DNA of 37,083 bases, from assembly GCA_012798455.1 (NCBI GenBank), contig JAAZNC010000073.1, positions 1 through 37,083 of the forward strand, in the 5' to 3' direction. Position numbers and translations under genes: made by a program. A model generated the notes under the pieces. The model did not search any database and was not told the origin of the DNA. It was given only the letters and a program-made list of their open reading frames with translations. Origin of the DNA: Chloroflexota bacterium (GTDB lineage: Bacteria > Chloroflexota > Anaerolineae > Anaerolineales > Anaerolineaceae). Below are positions 7,673 to 16,839 of this stretch, piece by piece (the first letter of the stretch is position 1; each line of letters starts with the position of its first letter).

Positions 7673-8850
7673 GTTATACAGTTTTGATAGTGGATGATGA
7701 AGAAAATGCGAGAAAGAATTTGAGTGTCTTTCTCAAATCAAAAAATTTTGAGGCATATGAAGCTGGCTCGCTGCAAGAAGCACGTGACCAGCTCAAGCTT
7801 GGCAATGGTGATCTCATCCTGCTGGATGTACAGCTTCCGGACGGCTATGGGCAAACCTTATTGAAGGAGCTGCAGCAATTACCCAATAAACCACCGGTAA
7901 TTTTGATCACCGGGGTAGGGGATATTGAAATGGCAGTGGATGCCATGCGGAATGGTGCACACGATTTTCTGACCAAACCTATCACGGATTTCAAAGTACT
8001 TGAGAATTCCATTGCAAGGGCGTGCGAATTGATCCAAATGCGCCGGGAGATCGCCCATTACCGTCAGAAACAGCTCGATTCAGTGGATTTTGTGCTGGGT
8101 TCTAACCCTGAAATGCAGAATGTGGTTTCGCAAGCATTGAAAGCTTCTCGAGCGATGGTATCTGTGCTGATCACTGGGGAGACAGGAACTGGCAAAGAAG
8201 TGCTGGCACGTTATATCCATCGTTCGGGTCCCCGGGCATCCAAACAATTTGTTGCCATCAATTGTGCTGCCATCCAATCGACCCTGTTGGAATCGGAGTT
8301 GTTCGGACACGATCAGGGTAGTTTTACGGATGCAAAAACCCGCAAGCACGGATTGATGGAGATTGCGGACGATGGTATTTTATTTCTGGATGAGATATCT
8401 TCCATGCCACTGGAAATTCAAGCTAAACTATTGCGTGCTCTGGAAGAAAAAGCATTTCGGAGGGTGGGGGGAACCGATCTGATCAAGGTGGATGTGCAGA
8501 TATTGGCAGCCTCGAATCGCAATCTGAAAGAGATGATCAAAGAAAGCACCTTCAGGGAAGATCTGTATTATCGTCTGAAAGTGGTTGATCTTGATCTTCC
8601 TCCTTTACGGGAGAGAAAGAATGATATCCCCGAGTTTGTAGGATTCTTTATCAAAGAATTGAATCCCCGTCTGGGATTGAATGTGATCGATGTGACCCCA
8701 ACGGCTATGGAGAAATTGATGCAGTATTCTTGGCCGGGCAACATTCGCGAGTTGCGGAACATCATCGAACGTGCCATGCTGTTTTGCGATGGTGAAAAAA
8801 TCGATCTGCCCGACCTTCCCAGGGATTTAGTGGAGAAAGTGGCACAATAA
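7669..8850 (+). CDS. NtrC-type sigma-54 activator lacking a DNA-binding domain
   Basis: This 393-residue response regulator starts at GTG 7669 behind a GGAGGAG site. The receiver domain (1-120) has phosphoacceptor D53 and K103. The AAA+ domain (about 140-375) has Walker A GETGTGKE (170-177) and Walker B LFLDE (238-242). The sigma-54 contact loop reads GSFTDA (217-222) instead of GAFTGA. The protein ends at about the last AAA+ helix, with no room for the C-terminal Fis-type helix-turn-helix found in most relatives (usually 440-480 residues). It should therefore act from solution on sigma-54 holoenzyme rather than from an enhancer, as described for Helicobacter FlgR and chlamydial activators. 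The stop codon overlaps the -24/-12 promoter of the following genes. I see no sign of a frameshift removing the domain: the next gene starts 30 bp on in good order. Confidence 0.93.
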   Translation: MSYTVLIVDDEENARKNLSVFLKSKNFEAYEAGSLQEARDQLKLGNGDLILLDVQLPDGYGQTLLKELQQLPNKPPVILITGVGDIEMAVDAMRNGAHDFLTKPITDFKVLENSIARACELIQMRREIAHYRQKQLDSVDFVLGSNPEMQNVVSQALKASRAMVSVLITGETGTGKEVLARYIHRSGPRASKQFVAINCAAIQSTLLESELFGHDQGSFTDAKTRKHGLMEIADDGILFLDEISSMPLEIQAKLLRALEEKAFRRVGGTDLIKVDVQILAASNRNLKEMIKESTFREDLYYRLKVVDLDLPPLRERKNDIPEFVGFFIKELNPRLGLNVIDVTPTAMEKLMQYSWPGNIRELRNIIERAMLFCDGEKIDLPDLPRDLVEKVAQ

Positions 8851-8855
8851 TTGCA
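8840..8855 (+). promoter_or_regulatory. Sigma-54 (-24/-12) promoter of the membrane/TPR/peptidase genes
   Basis: TGGCACA-N4-TTGCA matches the sigma-54 consensus at every fixed base. GG is at 8841-8842 and GC at 8853-8854. The predicted start near 8866 leaves a 15-nt leader holding an AAGGAG ribosome binding site (8870-8875) before the ATG at 8881. The site straddles the stop codon of the activator gene, so promoter and gene have been packed together. It follows directly on the genes for sigma-54, kinase and activator. Confidence 0.82.
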
Positions 8856-8880
8856 ATAGTATCAACAAAAAGGAGATACT

Positions 8881-9201
8881 ATGTTCGCAATTAATTCAAA
8901 TGACTTTACATTGACCCTGGCGCTGCTCCTGCTTGTGATGGGTATTATCACATTTTTGGTCGGGATCATTATTCTGGCTTTTAAAGTAAAAAGCAATGAG
9001 TTTACTTCCATTACCGAACAAACCTCAAAATTGATGGAAAAGGGTATCGTGGATAATGTTTCCGGTCTGATGGAAAATACTTCTTCACTACTCCAAACCA
9101 TCAACCAAATGGTCAAGACCAAAGCAGGAGTGGGAGTTTTCCTGGTTCTGGTCACCTTTATTCTATTTGGTGTAGCTTACTACTTGGTTACTGGTTTATA
9201 G
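8881..9201 (+). CDS. Small two-helix membrane protein, unknown function
   Basis: I do not recognise this 106-residue protein. A strongly hydrophobic segment spans about 9-34 and a second about 83-104. The linker between them (about 36-80) is polar and rich in S, T, N, E and K, with spaced hydrophobic residues suggesting an amphipathic or coiled helix. No signal cleavage site or known motif is seen. It is the first gene downstream of the sigma-54 promoter and is 10 bp from the giant TPR gene. A role as membrane anchor or target for the two TPR proteins, neither of which has membrane segments, is inference from operon position. Confidence 0.85.
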   Translation: MFAINSNDFTLTLALLLLVMGIITFLVGIIILAFKVKSNEFTSITEQTSKLMEKGIVDNVSGLMENTSSLLQTINQMVKTKAGVGVFLVLVTFILFGVAYYLVTGL

Positions 9202-9211
9202 AAAGGGTCTC

Positions 9212-12200
9212 ATGATACCTGAAGTATTCCTCGAGCTCATTGAGAAGACTTTCAATGAGGAAGAAAAACAGGTACTTGTAGCCTCCCTTTTACAGGACGC
9301 GCGCATTTCCAAAGCCCTGGATGATATTCAGCGCTCTGGCAATTGGGATGCAGATCGGTTGAAAATATTTGAAAATTGGAAACCGGTCTATTTTGCATTT
9401 CTGCTTCAGGATGCCAGAAACGGTAAAAAAGATTTGAAGGACCTGGTTCAGCACCTCCCAGTTGGTTCGAATCAATTACTTTCTAACCTGACACTGATCC
9501 CTGGTGAGCCTTTAACCCTGCAACAGGCTGGGGAAAAAGCCCTGCAATTGCAAGCAATTCTACAAACACAGATAAAGAATTGGCATGCAATCGAAGAAGA
9601 ATATTTCTCAGATTTTCAATTCCAGAGGGATGCGGGGTTGGTGGCAACTTGTCTTTTAGGTTTGGTGGAACGACCGGATGATTTCATTGAACAAGGAATA
9701 ATCTGTTCACCTCACTTTGAGATCAAGAAGTTGATGTGTTATGCGTTGTTATGCAATGCACAACCGTTGGATGATCTCCTCCGTCGTTTGCACATGATTT
9801 GTGATTCGATAGATGAAGAGGAAAGAATCGACTTGTTGCGTTTTATGCAGCAACAGGGACGTGGTCAGCTCGTTCGCGCTTTGATCCCATCTGATCTTCA
9901 AATCGGAAAAAGTGATCGTGAGGGTGAAATAACTCGCAAACTCAGTGTAGAACTGCAGGAAATTCAAACCTTGAATTTTGCATCTGATCTACAATTATTA
10001 GCGGGAAATGTCAAGACTTCACAACAAGAAATTGAACGGTTGATACAGAAGATCGATCAACTACGACAAGCCGCACTGCAAAAAAAATCAGCATTATCCC
10101 AAGAGATCAGCATCGATCGTATAGATGGGAAAACCAGGGTAGTTCCGAATAAGTATGATTGGAAGAGTGTTCCAGCCAGATTGGCTTTGGGAGAGTTGAA
10201 AAGACCGTCATTGGACGAAATCGATGACGTCCTGTGCACACTTGAGAACAATGCCAATATGTATGTCGACAATGAAGAAATGCAGATAAAGCTTGCTGAT
10301 TATTACGCAGACCTTGGGGATTGGAAAAGAGCCCAAAATCACTTGAGAATCGCCCAGATTCTCGACCCAGGTGATCCCCAAATAACAGAGAAATTATTGC
10401 ATTTATTTATTAAGAATCAGCACTGGGATTTAGCAAATAGCGAATTAAAGCTTGTTTTGAAAACCGCAGGGTTCCACCGATCTTTTTTGCCTTTTTATAT
10501 AGAACTGAAAACACTGCTTGCAGATGGTAGGAAAGAAGAAGTTCTACAACGCTTGCGTGGTTACCCGCTCGAAACGCTGGCGAAAGACCCCCATGCCCTT
10601 TTTCAAGCTGGAACCTTATTCATGGATCTGGCAGAATGGGAAAGAGCCGCATCCTTCTTCGAGGCAGCGATAGCGGAAGGCAGTACCGACTTCTCAAACT
10701 GGATTACTCTTTACCGCTGCTTGGTGCAATTGCAGCAACTACAAAAAGCTGACAAGCTTCTCTCAGAAGCAATGGATCTGTTCGGAGAAAGAAAAGGTTT
10801 CTATGAACAGTTAATCCCTGTTCTAATGGATAGTGCAAGGACAGATCAGGGTCTGGCTCTGATCGATAAAATCGGCATCGATGGAGCGAATCCGTCTGAT
10901 ATTGCTGCCATTATCGAACGTCTCATTCAACGGTCATATCAAGTGTGTGCCTACGAAATAGCCAATAAGGCGCTCGAACGCTTCCCATTGCATGCAAGCC
11001 TTGGCTATCAGACAGCTTGCGTATTACTGGAAAATGGCGAACATGAGCGAGCTGCCCAATTGCTGCGATGGTCAGCTGATGAGAAGAAAAATGATCCGCA
11101 ATACTTGACCCTAAAAGCAGTGGCTGATTTACATAGCCGTATGACGGAATTTCCCATGGGGACGGATGAGGTTGATGTCAGCCGAATACCGGGTGTTCTT
11201 GCGGATATCCAAAAAATACCCGCCACAGATTATTGGAGAAATTTGATCGAAGCTGAAGGTTATCGTTTACAGGGAGAACTGAATAAAGCAACCGAAGCTT
11301 ATAAAAAGATCATTTTGGATAACTCTCTGGGTGAAAATAGGGCGCAGCTGTGGCGTGCTCAGGTTGGATTGGCAAAAACCATGTTGAAAGCTAACCAGGT
11401 GGAAACAGCCATCACGTTATTGAATGAAGCGCTACGGACACAAATCGACAATTTGGGCATTTACGATTTGTTGTCGGAAGCATATCGCAGTTGTGACCTG
11501 GGAGAGGATGCTCTTCAGATCGCCAAGCAAGCTCGCCTGGTATGTAAAAAACAGCATGATATTACTGGTTGGTATGTGGCGCAAATGCTCAAATTAGGGA
11601 AGTCTGATGAGGCAAGAAAATATTTCCAACAGGAAGAAGAGAACCTGCAATCTTCTCCAGCTTTCCTGTTCGAGAGAATGAAATTTGAGCATCGCTTTGG
11701 CAATGCTGATCAAACTATCAGCTCCATGCAGGACTTAATGGCTTTGGAGAAGCTCTCGTTTGAACAACTCTATACTGCGTTGGAGATTGCCGAGGAACTA
11801 AAACAACACGAACTTAGCTTGAAGATAGTGCAAAAATTACCCAAAGATAACTCAAATCAAGCGGAGATGCTTTTCATTGAATCCTGCATCATGTGGAACG
11901 ATGGAGATCATGCTGGTGCCATGCAGCATTTGCAACCCATCAAAGACGAAAAAGATTGGAATGAGATTGACATCGCTTTGAATGTTTTTTATGCTTTTCA
12001 GGAGCAGGCAATGCTTGCAACGATGGAAGTCATACTCCAAACTTTGGATAACATTGAGGTATGCCGCTCTAAGGTCGCTACGCTGCCCGCCCATATCCGG
12101 GATATCATTCCAATGCAGTGGCTGCCTGCTCTTACAGAACCACAATATTGGATGAAGATGGCCATGCTCAATCTTCTGGAGCAGCCGGTCAGTGAGGGAC

Positions 12201-14326
12201 ATTATACTGCTTTACTTTCAATAATTGAAACAATCCAGATCGATGCTCTTTCAAATGGTTACCTCCTGATCTGCAATTGGATGCGAAGCGGAAAATTGCT
12301 TGCCGGGCGTGATTGGGGAAATGTGCTGGATGAGTTGGAAGAATGGGCGAGTGCTGATCGAGATGTTGTTATCGGCATGATCCTGAATATCCTCATGGAT
12401 GAAGGGAATGAGATCGCTGTGGCAGAGAAATTGAATGCCTTTAATGCCGATCGCTTGTCAGAAAAAGGAATTAGCCTTGCCAAAGCACGTCTGTTGAACC
12501 GCAACGGGAATAAATTTGAAGCTTTGCAACTTTACGGGCAGGCATTGGGTAAGGAAGAGATCGGGTCGGCACCTGTCGGCAATCTGGATGCACGCCTTCA
12601 TAATACTCTTTCATCTATCCCATTTTGGCTTGCAAAAAGCGCTTTGGAATTGATGCAGTGGCAGGATGCTGCCGCCGCATTTGCACAGTGTTTACCACAT
12701 ACGTCAAATCTGGTGTTCCTAAAGAAGGGATCGATCGAAGGATTATTGAAAGTTTGCCTGAACGGTTGGGGTTATCCGTCCATCGAGGTGGTCAATGAAT
12801 TTCCGGATGATCTCTATTCAATTTACCGGCAAACGCTGCATGACCATATCGATCTGTTACCGGTTGATCTGGCTCACAACATGCGGTTGATAGTGAGTTT
12901 CCTTGATGGAGAAGAACTTCCTGATTTGCTGGAAGAGAAAAATGCACAAGATTATCTTGGGAGAGCAGTGCGCATTATTCAAGGCTGCCGGATGAAGGAT
13001 ATTCAATCGGTTATCGCAATGATGGAAAATGGTGTCTTCGAATCTGATCTGGTGATCTTGGCATTGGCACTGATCTCGGATGAACAGCGTGAATTATTGA
13101 TTCCGCTGATCAATACAGCTATTTTTAAAGATAAAAACAATGCGTATTTATATGCGGCTTTGGCGCAGGTTTTTGTTTCTCAGGGTGAGATTGACCTGGC
13201 GATCGACGCCTATGAGAGTGCCTTGGGTACCATGGATGATCAAACAACCTGGCAGATGCGGTTAGCAACTCTATACGATCAGAAGGGCGAATTACACAAG
13301 GCATTATCCGTTTCAGAAAAAGCGATACAAAATGATCCTGAAAATGTGGATGTGAATAGAATTTACTTACAGAATCTTTACCAGGTGCATGATTATTCCA
13401 CCTTTATCCACCAGATTGAAAAAACTCCCAATAATTTTGTAGGCAATAATGAACTGCAGCGAGAATTGGTGACCGCCTATTATGAAACCGGACAGTATCG
13501 CAAAGCATTGAGTTTGTTGAATCGTATTGCGAAAGATCCCGAACAGGATCTGGACATGTTGTTGATTCAGGTGAAGATTGCTACCCGGCTGGAAAGCATT
13601 CCTAAAGCGATGGAATTGATTAGGAAAGCTTACAGTCTTGATCCCCAAAATCCACAGGTGATCATCCTGCTTGCTGATATTAAATCGAGAGAGCAGAACA
13701 AGGAATTCGGCTTGGAAATAATCGAAAAAGCTTTGCAATCAAACATCCAATCTGCTGATCTTATCTTAGAAAAAACCAGATACTTGGAAGAAATACGGGG
13801 AAAGAAACGTGCCCTCGATTTCGTGCAGGGATACATCGAAATGACACCGGAAGTGCCTTATGAGATTTTGAACCGTTATGCCGATCTCAATATTGCTAAT
13901 GGTAATCCAACCGTTGCTTTGCACGCGTTGGAAACATCTGTTCAACAGGAAGATTTCCAACCAAATGCGCATATCCAAATTGGAAGATTCTGTGCTCAAA
14001 ATGGGGACCTGGATAAGGCGGTTTTCCATTTTGATAAAGCCATCCATATGGTACCGGAGAATATGCAGGCATACATCCAATTAGCAGATGTATTTCTAAA
14101 GCGCAGAGAGGCACAACGAGCTAAGAAAATTGTCAAAAATGCACTCGAAAATTGCCCTGAACATTATTTAATATATGAAAAGGCATCTCAAGTTTATAAT
14201 CAATTAGGAGATGCTGAGCAAGCGGAGCAGGCATTACGAAAAGCTGCTGCACTCAATCCAAATGATGAGGGACTGCGCGAAAAACTAGGAATTGTTTTAG
14301 CGAACCGCATTTTTAATAAAGGATAG
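9212..14326 (+). CDS. Giant tetratricopeptide-repeat protein (1704 residues)
   Basis: The protein is almost entirely helical repeats. TPR-like 34-residue units with W/L-G-Y-A-F-A-P patterning are clearest at about 340-450, 460-560, 690-800 and 1270-1700. Examples are GEIDLAIDAYESAL and GDLDKAVFHFDKAI. The first 220 residues are helical but not clear TPR. A coiled-coil-like stretch lies at about 235-300. There is no signal peptide, membrane segment or enzymatic motif. TPR arrays are protein-binding scaffolds, so it probably binds partner proteins, most likely the peptidase encoded 14 bp downstream. The start at 9212 is supported by a GAAAGGG site. It is co-transcribed from the sigma-54 promoter with its neighbours. 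No internal stop or frameshift is visible over 5.1 kb. Confidence 0.9.
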   Translation: MIPEVFLELIEKTFNEEEKQVLVASLLQDARISKALDDIQRSGNWDADRLKIFENWKPVYFAFLLQDARNGKKDLKDLVQHLPVGSNQLLSNLTLIPGEPLTLQQAGEKALQLQAILQTQIKNWHAIEEEYFSDFQFQRDAGLVATCLLGLVERPDDFIEQGIICSPHFEIKKLMCYALLCNAQPLDDLLRRLHMICDSIDEEERIDLLRFMQQQGRGQLVRALIPSDLQIGKSDREGEITRKLSVELQEIQTLNFASDLQLLAGNVKTSQQEIERLIQKIDQLRQAALQKKSALSQEISIDRIDGKTRVVPNKYDWKSVPARLALGELKRPSLDEIDDVLCTLENNANMYVDNEEMQIKLADYYADLGDWKRAQNHLRIAQILDPGDPQITEKLLHLFIKNQHWDLANSELKLVLKTAGFHRSFLPFYIELKTLLADGRKEEVLQRLRGYPLETLAKDPHALFQAGTLFMDLAEWERAASFFEAAIAEGSTDFSNWITLYRCLVQLQQLQKADKLLSEAMDLFGERKGFYEQLIPVLMDSARTDQGLALIDKIGIDGANPSDIAAIIERLIQRSYQVCAYEIANKALERFPLHASLGYQTACVLLENGEHERAAQLLRWSADEKKNDPQYLTLKAVADLHSRMTEFPMGTDEVDVSRIPGVLADIQKIPATDYWRNLIEAEGYRLQGELNKATEAYKKIILDNSLGENRAQLWRAQVGLAKTMLKANQVETAITLLNEALRTQIDNLGIYDLLSEAYRSCDLGEDALQIAKQARLVCKKQHDITGWYVAQMLKLGKSDEARKYFQQEEENLQSSPAFLFERMKFEHRFGNADQTISSMQDLMALEKLSFEQLYTALEIAEELKQHELSLKIVQKLPKDNSNQAEMLFIESCIMWNDGDHAGAMQHLQPIKDEKDWNEIDIALNVFYAFQEQAMLATMEVILQTLDNIEVCRSKVATLPAHIRDIIPMQWLPALTEPQYWMKMAMLNLLEQPVSEGHYTALLSIIETIQIDALSNGYLLICNWMRSGKLLAGRDWGNVLDELEEWASADRDVVIGMILNILMDEGNEIAVAEKLNAFNADRLSEKGISLAKARLLNRNGNKFEALQLYGQALGKEEIGSAPVGNLDARLHNTLSSIPFWLAKSALELMQWQDAAAAFAQCLPHTSNLVFLKKGSIEGLLKVCLNGWGYPSIEVVNEFPDDLYSIYRQTLHDHIDLLPVDLAHNMRLIVSFLDGEELPDLLEEKNAQDYLGRAVRIIQGCRMKDIQSVIAMMENGVFESDLVILALALISDEQRELLIPLINTAIFKDKNNAYLYAALAQVFVSQGEIDLAIDAYESALGTMDDQTTWQMRLATLYDQKGELHKALSVSEKAIQNDPENVDVNRIYLQNLYQVHDYSTFIHQIEKTPNNFVGNNELQRELVTAYYETGQYRKALSLLNRIAKDPEQDLDMLLIQVKIATRLESIPKAMELIRKAYSLDPQNPQVIILLADIKSREQNKEFGLEIIEKALQSNIQSADLILEKTRYLEEIRGKKRALDFVQGYIEMTPEVPYEILNRYADLNIANGNPTVALHALETSVQQEDFQPNAHIQIGRFCAQNGDLDKAVFHFDKAIHMVPENMQAYIQLADVFLKRREAQRAKKIVKNALENCPEHYLIYEKASQVYNQLGDAEQAEQALRKAAALNPNDEGLREKLGIVLANRIFNKG

Positions 14327-14340
14327 GAATCTTACTATTC

Positions 14341-16752
14341 ATGAAGATCACCAGAGCAGATTTGTTGAAATGGAGTGACACTGCTTCCTCGAAGGAGGAG
14401 ATGGATACGTTGCTCGATTGCTTGCAAAGCTGGGTAGGTGCGTTTCCGGGCGATCTTGAAATGAAATATATCTTGGCACAGCAGCTACTGTCGCTGGATC
14501 AATTTGAAGATGGCTTAGCGTTATTACAATCTATAATCTTGGTTCACCCCGAATTCACCAGGGCATATACCCTTTTATATCAATTTTCTCCTGATGATAC
14601 TGTCCGGAATAACTTCTATGAATATGTTCAATACTTCAATGGAAAAAGCGATAGTAAAGAAAGTTGGTCTTATGCATTGCTGCAGGCAAAGCAGTATCTA
14701 GATAGAGGGAAAATAAAAGAGTCTGAAAGTTCTGTTCTATCTCTATTAGAAGCACATCCGGAAAATTGTTTGATAGCCATGCTTCATCTCAAAATCATTA
14801 TGCGCAGCGATGATGAATTCTCTATTTTGCAATTTGCCAAAATATACCAGGAAAAGTGGGTGGAATGTGTGTTTTTCCGTTTAGTGTTGGGTGATTATCT
14901 GCTTAGGTTCGGGTCCGAGATCCAGGGAATGAGCCAGCTACGAGAGACGGTTTACCGTGATCATTATGCGATTGTAGCGCAAGGGCTGTGGGGTACCGAG
15001 AATCCCTACCAGGATTTGTGGCCTGATACGGCAGGATTTTCCATTGAGAAGATTGATAACCAGATTCTCAATGACCTGCAAAGCAAGCAACCATCTTCAA
15101 AAGAAAAGAAAGAAACTACCCCAGCAATCCATCGTGAAATATCTGCTCCTGTGCATAAGGGCGTCTTTGCCAAACCGGTATATGTCATTCTGACCTCTCG
15201 TAGCGGAATTGAGAAGAAATACGGGGAAAAGACCTATGAGGTCATTCTTTCCCGGCTGCAGGATTTGGCAACTTATGTAAGTATGAAAGATAACTGGAGT
15301 AGCGTCATCTTTATCCCGGATGATAAAAACCACATGCTCCAATTCGGATTGAATACCATTGAGAATAACGATGCCTGGGAAATAAAGCTAGCATTGCAGG
15401 ACCTTGCCGGTTATTTTGCAGAGCATGATAAAAAGATCGGTGTGGTGCTGATCGTGGGGGGAGATGAGATCATCCCATTCCATCGTTTGCCCAATCCTAC
15501 GGATGATTCGGATAGCGAAGTCCTGTCGGATAATCCCTATGCTGCGCAGGACAGTAATTACTTTGTGCCGGAGTGGGCAGTGGGCAGATTCCCTGATGAA
15601 AAGGGTAGTGATCCGGGATTACTATTAAAGCAATTGCGCGTAGCCATTCAATGGCACCAAAAGCAAAACCAGCAACGCTCCCTGGCTGAAAGGGTGAGTG
15701 AAACATTGCAGTTCTGGAATGTCTTTTCTAACATCTATCAGGGCATTTCAGAAAAGAACAGTAATTATGGCTATTCAACTGCCATCTGGCAGCGTTCTTC
15801 CATATCGGCTTTTCGACCAATCGGAAAGGCGAATTATCTGAGAACTTCACCTCCTTACAATACCAATAATTTGGATGCATTAACCATCGCCGAAGCGGAG
15901 TATGCATATTTTAATTTGCATGGCATTGATGATTCTCCCAATTGGTATGGGCAGAAGGATATCACTGCCAGCGATGACACGCCTGATTTTCCTGTCGCGC
16001 TGCAACCATCGCACATCAATTTGCAGGCTGAAAACCCAAAAATAATTTTTTCCGAAGCATGCTATGGGGCATATATCCAGAAAAAGGCAACTGATGAAGC
16101 TTTAAGTTTGCGCTTCCTTTCCTCCGCCTGCCGTGTATTTATCGGATCGACCTGCATTGCATACGGCGCTATTTATCCTCCCCTGATCGGTGCTGATCAG
16201 TTGGCATATCTGTTCTGGAATTTGATCGAGAAAGGTTATAACGTGGGAGATGCCTATATCCGTGCCAAACTGAATCTGGTGAAATCCATTTTACGACGTC
16301 AGGGCTATCTGGATGGTGAGGATCAGAAGACGCTCCTTTCATTCGTCATGTACGGAGATCCCCTTTATTACAGTGAAGCCAGTTCTGAAGAGCATATGAT
16401 CCAGGAAGATGAAAAAGTACATGAAAGCTATCAGATTATCAATGATCAAGAACTGGAAAATGTGGCTTTGCCCAAGATCTCAGCAGATATCCTCAGTAAT
16501 GTCAAAGAAGTGGTAAAAGAATATCTTCCCGGTATCGAGGGAGCTGATCTCAGCATCCGCGAAAAACAGATGAAGATATTGCATGCGGTCAAGAACGCCA
16601 AGGGTGTGGTTACCATGCAAGACCAGCTTTCCCATAGAGTGTTTCTGACCTATAAGAAGAGTTTTCCAGTTCGCAATAACCAGATCAAACAATATACGCG
16701 TGTTACCTTGGATGATCATGGGAAGATGATCAAATTATCTGTTTCAAAGTAA
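14341..16752 (+). CDS. TPR / caspase-like (C25 gingipain-type) cysteine peptidase, intracellular
   Basis: The 803-residue protein has a TPR-like helical N-terminus (about 1-240), a low-complexity linker, and a clan CD caspase-fold domain from about 278 to 680. The catalytic dyad is visible as NLHG (H527) and SEACYG (C574), each at the end of a hydrophobic beta strand, as in gingipains, caspases and CHAT proteases. Other family features are VVLIVGGDEIIPF and the late FVMYGDPLYY strand. Secreted gingipains have signal peptides and prodomains; this protein has neither, so it should act in the cytoplasm. A C-terminal domain of about 120 residues is unassigned. It is the last gene of the sigma-54-driven unit and follows the giant TPR gene by 14 bp. 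Substrate is unknown. Confidence 0.88.
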   Translation: MKITRADLLKWSDTASSKEEMDTLLDCLQSWVGAFPGDLEMKYILAQQLLSLDQFEDGLALLQSIILVHPEFTRAYTLLYQFSPDDTVRNNFYEYVQYFNGKSDSKESWSYALLQAKQYLDRGKIKESESSVLSLLEAHPENCLIAMLHLKIIMRSDDEFSILQFAKIYQEKWVECVFFRLVLGDYLLRFGSEIQGMSQLRETVYRDHYAIVAQGLWGTENPYQDLWPDTAGFSIEKIDNQILNDLQSKQPSSKEKKETTPAIHREISAPVHKGVFAKPVYVILTSRSGIEKKYGEKTYEVILSRLQDLATYVSMKDNWSSVIFIPDDKNHMLQFGLNTIENNDAWEIKLALQDLAGYFAEHDKKIGVVLIVGGDEIIPFHRLPNPTDDSDSEVLSDNPYAAQDSNYFVPEWAVGRFPDEKGSDPGLLLKQLRVAIQWHQKQNQQRSLAERVSETLQFWNVFSNIYQGISEKNSNYGYSTAIWQRSSISAFRPIGKANYLRTSPPYNTNNLDALTIAEAEYAYFNLHGIDDSPNWYGQKDITASDDTPDFPVALQPSHINLQAENPKIIFSEACYGAYIQKKATDEALSLRFLSSACRVFIGSTCIAYGAIYPPLIGADQLAYLFWNLIEKGYNVGDAYIRAKLNLVKSILRRQGYLDGEDQKTLLSFVMYGDPLYYSEASSEEHMIQEDEKVHESYQIINDQELENVALPKISADILSNVKEVVKEYLPGIEGADLSIREKQMKILHAVKNAKGVVTMQDQLSHRVFLTYKKSFPVRNNQIKQYTRVTLDDHGKMIKLSVSK

Positions 16753-16771
16753 ATCAAATTTCCCCGCAAAA

Positions 16772-16800
16772 TTGAAATGAGCGTTTTCCTCATTTATAAT
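16772..16800 (+). promoter_or_regulatory. Sigma-70-type promoter of alaS
   Basis: TTGAAA (16772-16777), a 17-bp spacer and TATAAT (16795-16800). The start near 16807 leaves a leader of about 33 nt with an AAGGAAA ribosome binding site at 16829-16835. It separates alaS from the sigma-54-controlled genes upstream. Confidence 0.8.
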
Positions 16801-16839
16801 CAATGCAATTATTTAAATCGTTTATTTTAAGGAAAGAAA

